Assembly: GCA_022709775.1 (NCBI GenBank)
Contig: JAKLIE010000060.1
Coordinates: forward strand, 1 to 8,105
Length of the DNA: 8,105 bases
Direction: 5' to 3'
DNA from: Pseudomonadota bacterium
Lineage (GTDB): Bacteria > Pseudomonadota > Gammaproteobacteria > Burkholderiales > Casimicrobiaceae
The position numbers were made by a program, and so were the translations under genes. This document shows, piece after piece, positions 7,056 to 8,105 of the stretch (position 1 is the stretch's first letter; every line of letters begins with the position of its first letter). Under the pieces are notes generated by a model, which saw only the letters and a list, made by a program, of their open reading frames with translations, was not told where the DNA came from and did no database searches.

Positions 7056-7379
7056 ATGAAGAAGAAGCTCCTCGAAGCACTGAACGAGAAGGCGAAGGCG
7101 ATCGAGCGCCTCGCCGAAGGCGAGCAGCGATCCGCCGAAGCGCTCGGACAGCGCAAGATGCCCCAGGGCTGCACGACGATCTTCGACACCGGGTGGGAAA
7201 CCAATCCGCGCCCGACCTTTCCGGTCGGCAACTGCCAGGCGTCGGCGCGCGACTTCCACGGCTGCGTCGGCGACTGCTGGTGGCCCGCGCAGATGCCCGA
7301 CGGGCTCACCAACCACCGCGAGTTCGACGTCCAGTGCCCCAACGTCGCGCGGGACTGGCGCAACCTCAAGTACGACTAG
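7056..7379 (+). CDS. qhpC: QHNDH gamma subunit precursor (CTQ-bearing cross-linked peptide)
   Basis: This 107-residue precursor becomes the catalytic subunit. AAGGA at 7045-7049 sits 6 bases before ATG 7056. Residues 1 to about 32 form a Lys/Glu-rich, helix-prone leader with no hydrophobic core, so it is not a Sec or Tat signal. In characterised systems this leader is removed by the protease QhpE and the peptide exported by QhpF. The known mature gamma cross-links are Cys7-Glu16, Cys27-Asp33, Cys41-Asp49 and the CTQ pair Cys37-Trp43. By spacing they map to Cys39-Glu48, Cys60-Asp66, Cys74-Asp82 and Cys70-Trp76; the first pair shifts by 32, the rest by 33, implying one inserted residue. The core GCVGDCWWPAQ (69-79) is the family hallmark, and the tail ARDWRNL (98-104) also fits. 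Asp66 corresponds to the proposed catalytic base. Cys94 has no partner in this scheme. The gene sits between its maturase and the beta subunit. Confidence 0.96.
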   Translation: MKKKLLEALNEKAKAIERLAEGEQRSAEALGQRKMPQGCTTIFDTGWETNPRPTFPVGNCQASARDFHGCVGDCWWPAQMPDGLTNHREFDVQCPNVARDWRNLKYD

Positions 7380-7382
7380 GAG
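7378..7382 (+). promoter_or_regulatory. Shine-Dalgarno for qhpB overlapping the qhpC stop
   Basis: AGGAG uses the last two bases of the qhpC TAG stop and lies 6 bases before ATG 7389. A ribosome finishing qhpC would sit on the qhpB initiation site, which suggests translational coupling of the two subunits. Confidence 0.65.
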
Positions 7383-7388
7383 AGCGGC

Positions 7389-8105
7389 ATGACCCGGCTC
7401 CATTCGCTGTTGCCTGCGCTGGCCGCGCTGCTGTGCGTCGCGGCGGCGCCCCCCGTCGCCGCCGGCGACCGCCTCTACCACATGGGTTACGGGATGATCC
7501 AGGTGATCGACGGCGACACCGACACGATCGTCGCCGACATCCCGATCAAGGGCGCGACGCGCGACACCGACGTCACGTCGGACCGCAGATTCATGTACGT
7601 GGCGACCAACCGCCACCTGGTGCACAAGGTCGACCTCGCGCAGAACCGCGTCGTCTCGACGGCGGACGTGAAGACCGACGGCTGGGACCGGGTGATGTTC
7701 GGCTTCGTGCTGGCCCAGGACGGCGCCACGGGCTACGGCGCGTTCATGTCGCGACGCGCGGACAAGGGCGAGGTGTTCATCGGCAAGCCGGTCGTCGCGC
7801 AGTTCGAGCTCGACACCGGCAGGATCGTGCGCAGCGTCGAGGTGCCCTGGGGAATCGCGCATCTCGTCAGCGTCCGCGACGCCAGGGCGATCTACGCGTT
7901 CGGCCAGGACATCTACAAGATCGACACGACCGGCGCCGACCTGAAGGTCGTCGAGACCGTGCCGATGTTCGACAAGGGCATCAACATGCTGCCGTTCTGG
8001 GACTACACGTTCGACAACGGCGGCGTCGCCAGCATGAACTACTACACGGCGGCGGCGATGGGCGTGATGCTCGTCGCGCAGAAGACCGGCGCGACCGAGG
8101 ACAAC
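7389..8105 (+). CDS. qhpB: QHNDH beta subunit, beta-propeller (3' partial)
   Basis: The gene is open from ATG 7389 to the window end (239 codons seen); about 100 more residues are expected from the roughly 340-residue family. A Sec signal peptide spans about 1-25 (hydrophobic LLPALAALLCVAAAPPVAA, 7-25), cut before Gly26. Cys16 lies in the hydrophobic core without a proper lipobox, so a lipoprotein is unlikely. The mature part shows YVTN-type propeller repeats, for example IQVIDGDTDTIVADIPI (37-53) followed by SDRRFMYVATN (64-74), and FELDTGRIVRSVEVP further on. In known structures the beta subunit is a seven-bladed propeller that packs against the gamma subunit and helps form the CTQ active site in the periplasm. 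It follows qhpC by 9 bases with its Shine-Dalgarno on the qhpC stop codon. Propellers are hard to assign alone; the assignment depends on its position directly after qhpC. Confidence 0.93.
   Translation, partial: MTRLHSLLPALAALLCVAAAPPVAAGDRLYHMGYGMIQVIDGDTDTIVADIPIKGATRDTDVTSDRRFMYVATNRHLVHKVDLAQNRVVSTADVKTDGWDRVMFGFVLAQDGATGYGAFMSRRADKGEVFIGKPVVAQFELDTGRIVRSVEVPWGIAHLVSVRDARAIYAFGQDIYKIDTTGADLKVVETVPMFDKGINMLPFWDYTFDNGGVASMNYYTAAAMGVMLVAQKTGATEDN

Noticed and set aside
7434..7436. Lipoprotein signal at Cys16 of QhpB
   Set aside because: The residues before Cys are A-L-L, not the small residue required at -1 of a lipobox, and a normal signal peptidase I site follows at Ala25.

Overview
The window is GC-rich, almost entirely coding, and every gene is on the + strand. 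Gene content and codon use suggest a free-living Gram-negative proteobacterium, most likely a betaproteobacterium of the Rhodocyclales/Burkholderiales type. That placement is inference: there is no rRNA or other phylogenetic marker here. I see no tRNA, rRNA, CRISPR array, insertion sequence or phage gene.

Left part (1-2473): the C-terminal half of an RND/MMPL-type inner-membrane transporter, a small TerB-like protein, and an exported six-repeat Asp-box (YCF48-like) beta-propeller. The last two genes overlap by ATGA. RND plus YCF48-like pairs are a recurrent proteobacterial arrangement, presumed to be an envelope transport unit. The TerB-like gene between them is the less usual element.

A 61-base, strongly C-rich gap (2474-2534) separates this from the right part (2535-8105), an amine-oxidation cluster. 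An NAD-dependent aldehyde dehydrogenase of the phenylacetaldehyde dehydrogenase group is followed by the core of the quinohemoprotein amine dehydrogenase (QHNDH) system, in the order qhpA (diheme alpha subunit), qhpD (radical SAM maturase), qhpC (gamma subunit precursor carrying the cysteine tryptophylquinone, CTQ) and qhpB (beta-propeller beta subunit, cut by the window end).

How the genes work together: QhpD builds thioether cross-links in QhpC in the cytoplasm. The charged leader of QhpC is then removed and the peptide is exported to join exported QhpA and QhpB in the periplasm. The enzyme oxidises a primary amine to an aldehyde and passes electrons through CTQ and the two hemes c. The upstream dehydrogenase would oxidise the aldehyde to the acid. 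A 2-phenylethylamine to phenylacetate route is the most likely reading, by analogy with the pea cluster of Pseudomonas putida. The other maturation genes (qhpE protease, qhpF transporter, qhpG flavoprotein) and a regulator are not in the window and are expected beyond its edges.

All cross-link residues of the QHNDH gamma subunit can be placed in QhpC by spacing. This is therefore a known system, a RiPP-like maturase/precursor pair, with some local peculiarities: a one-residue insertion, an extra Cys, and a TTG start on the maturase overlapping the alpha-subunit stop codon.
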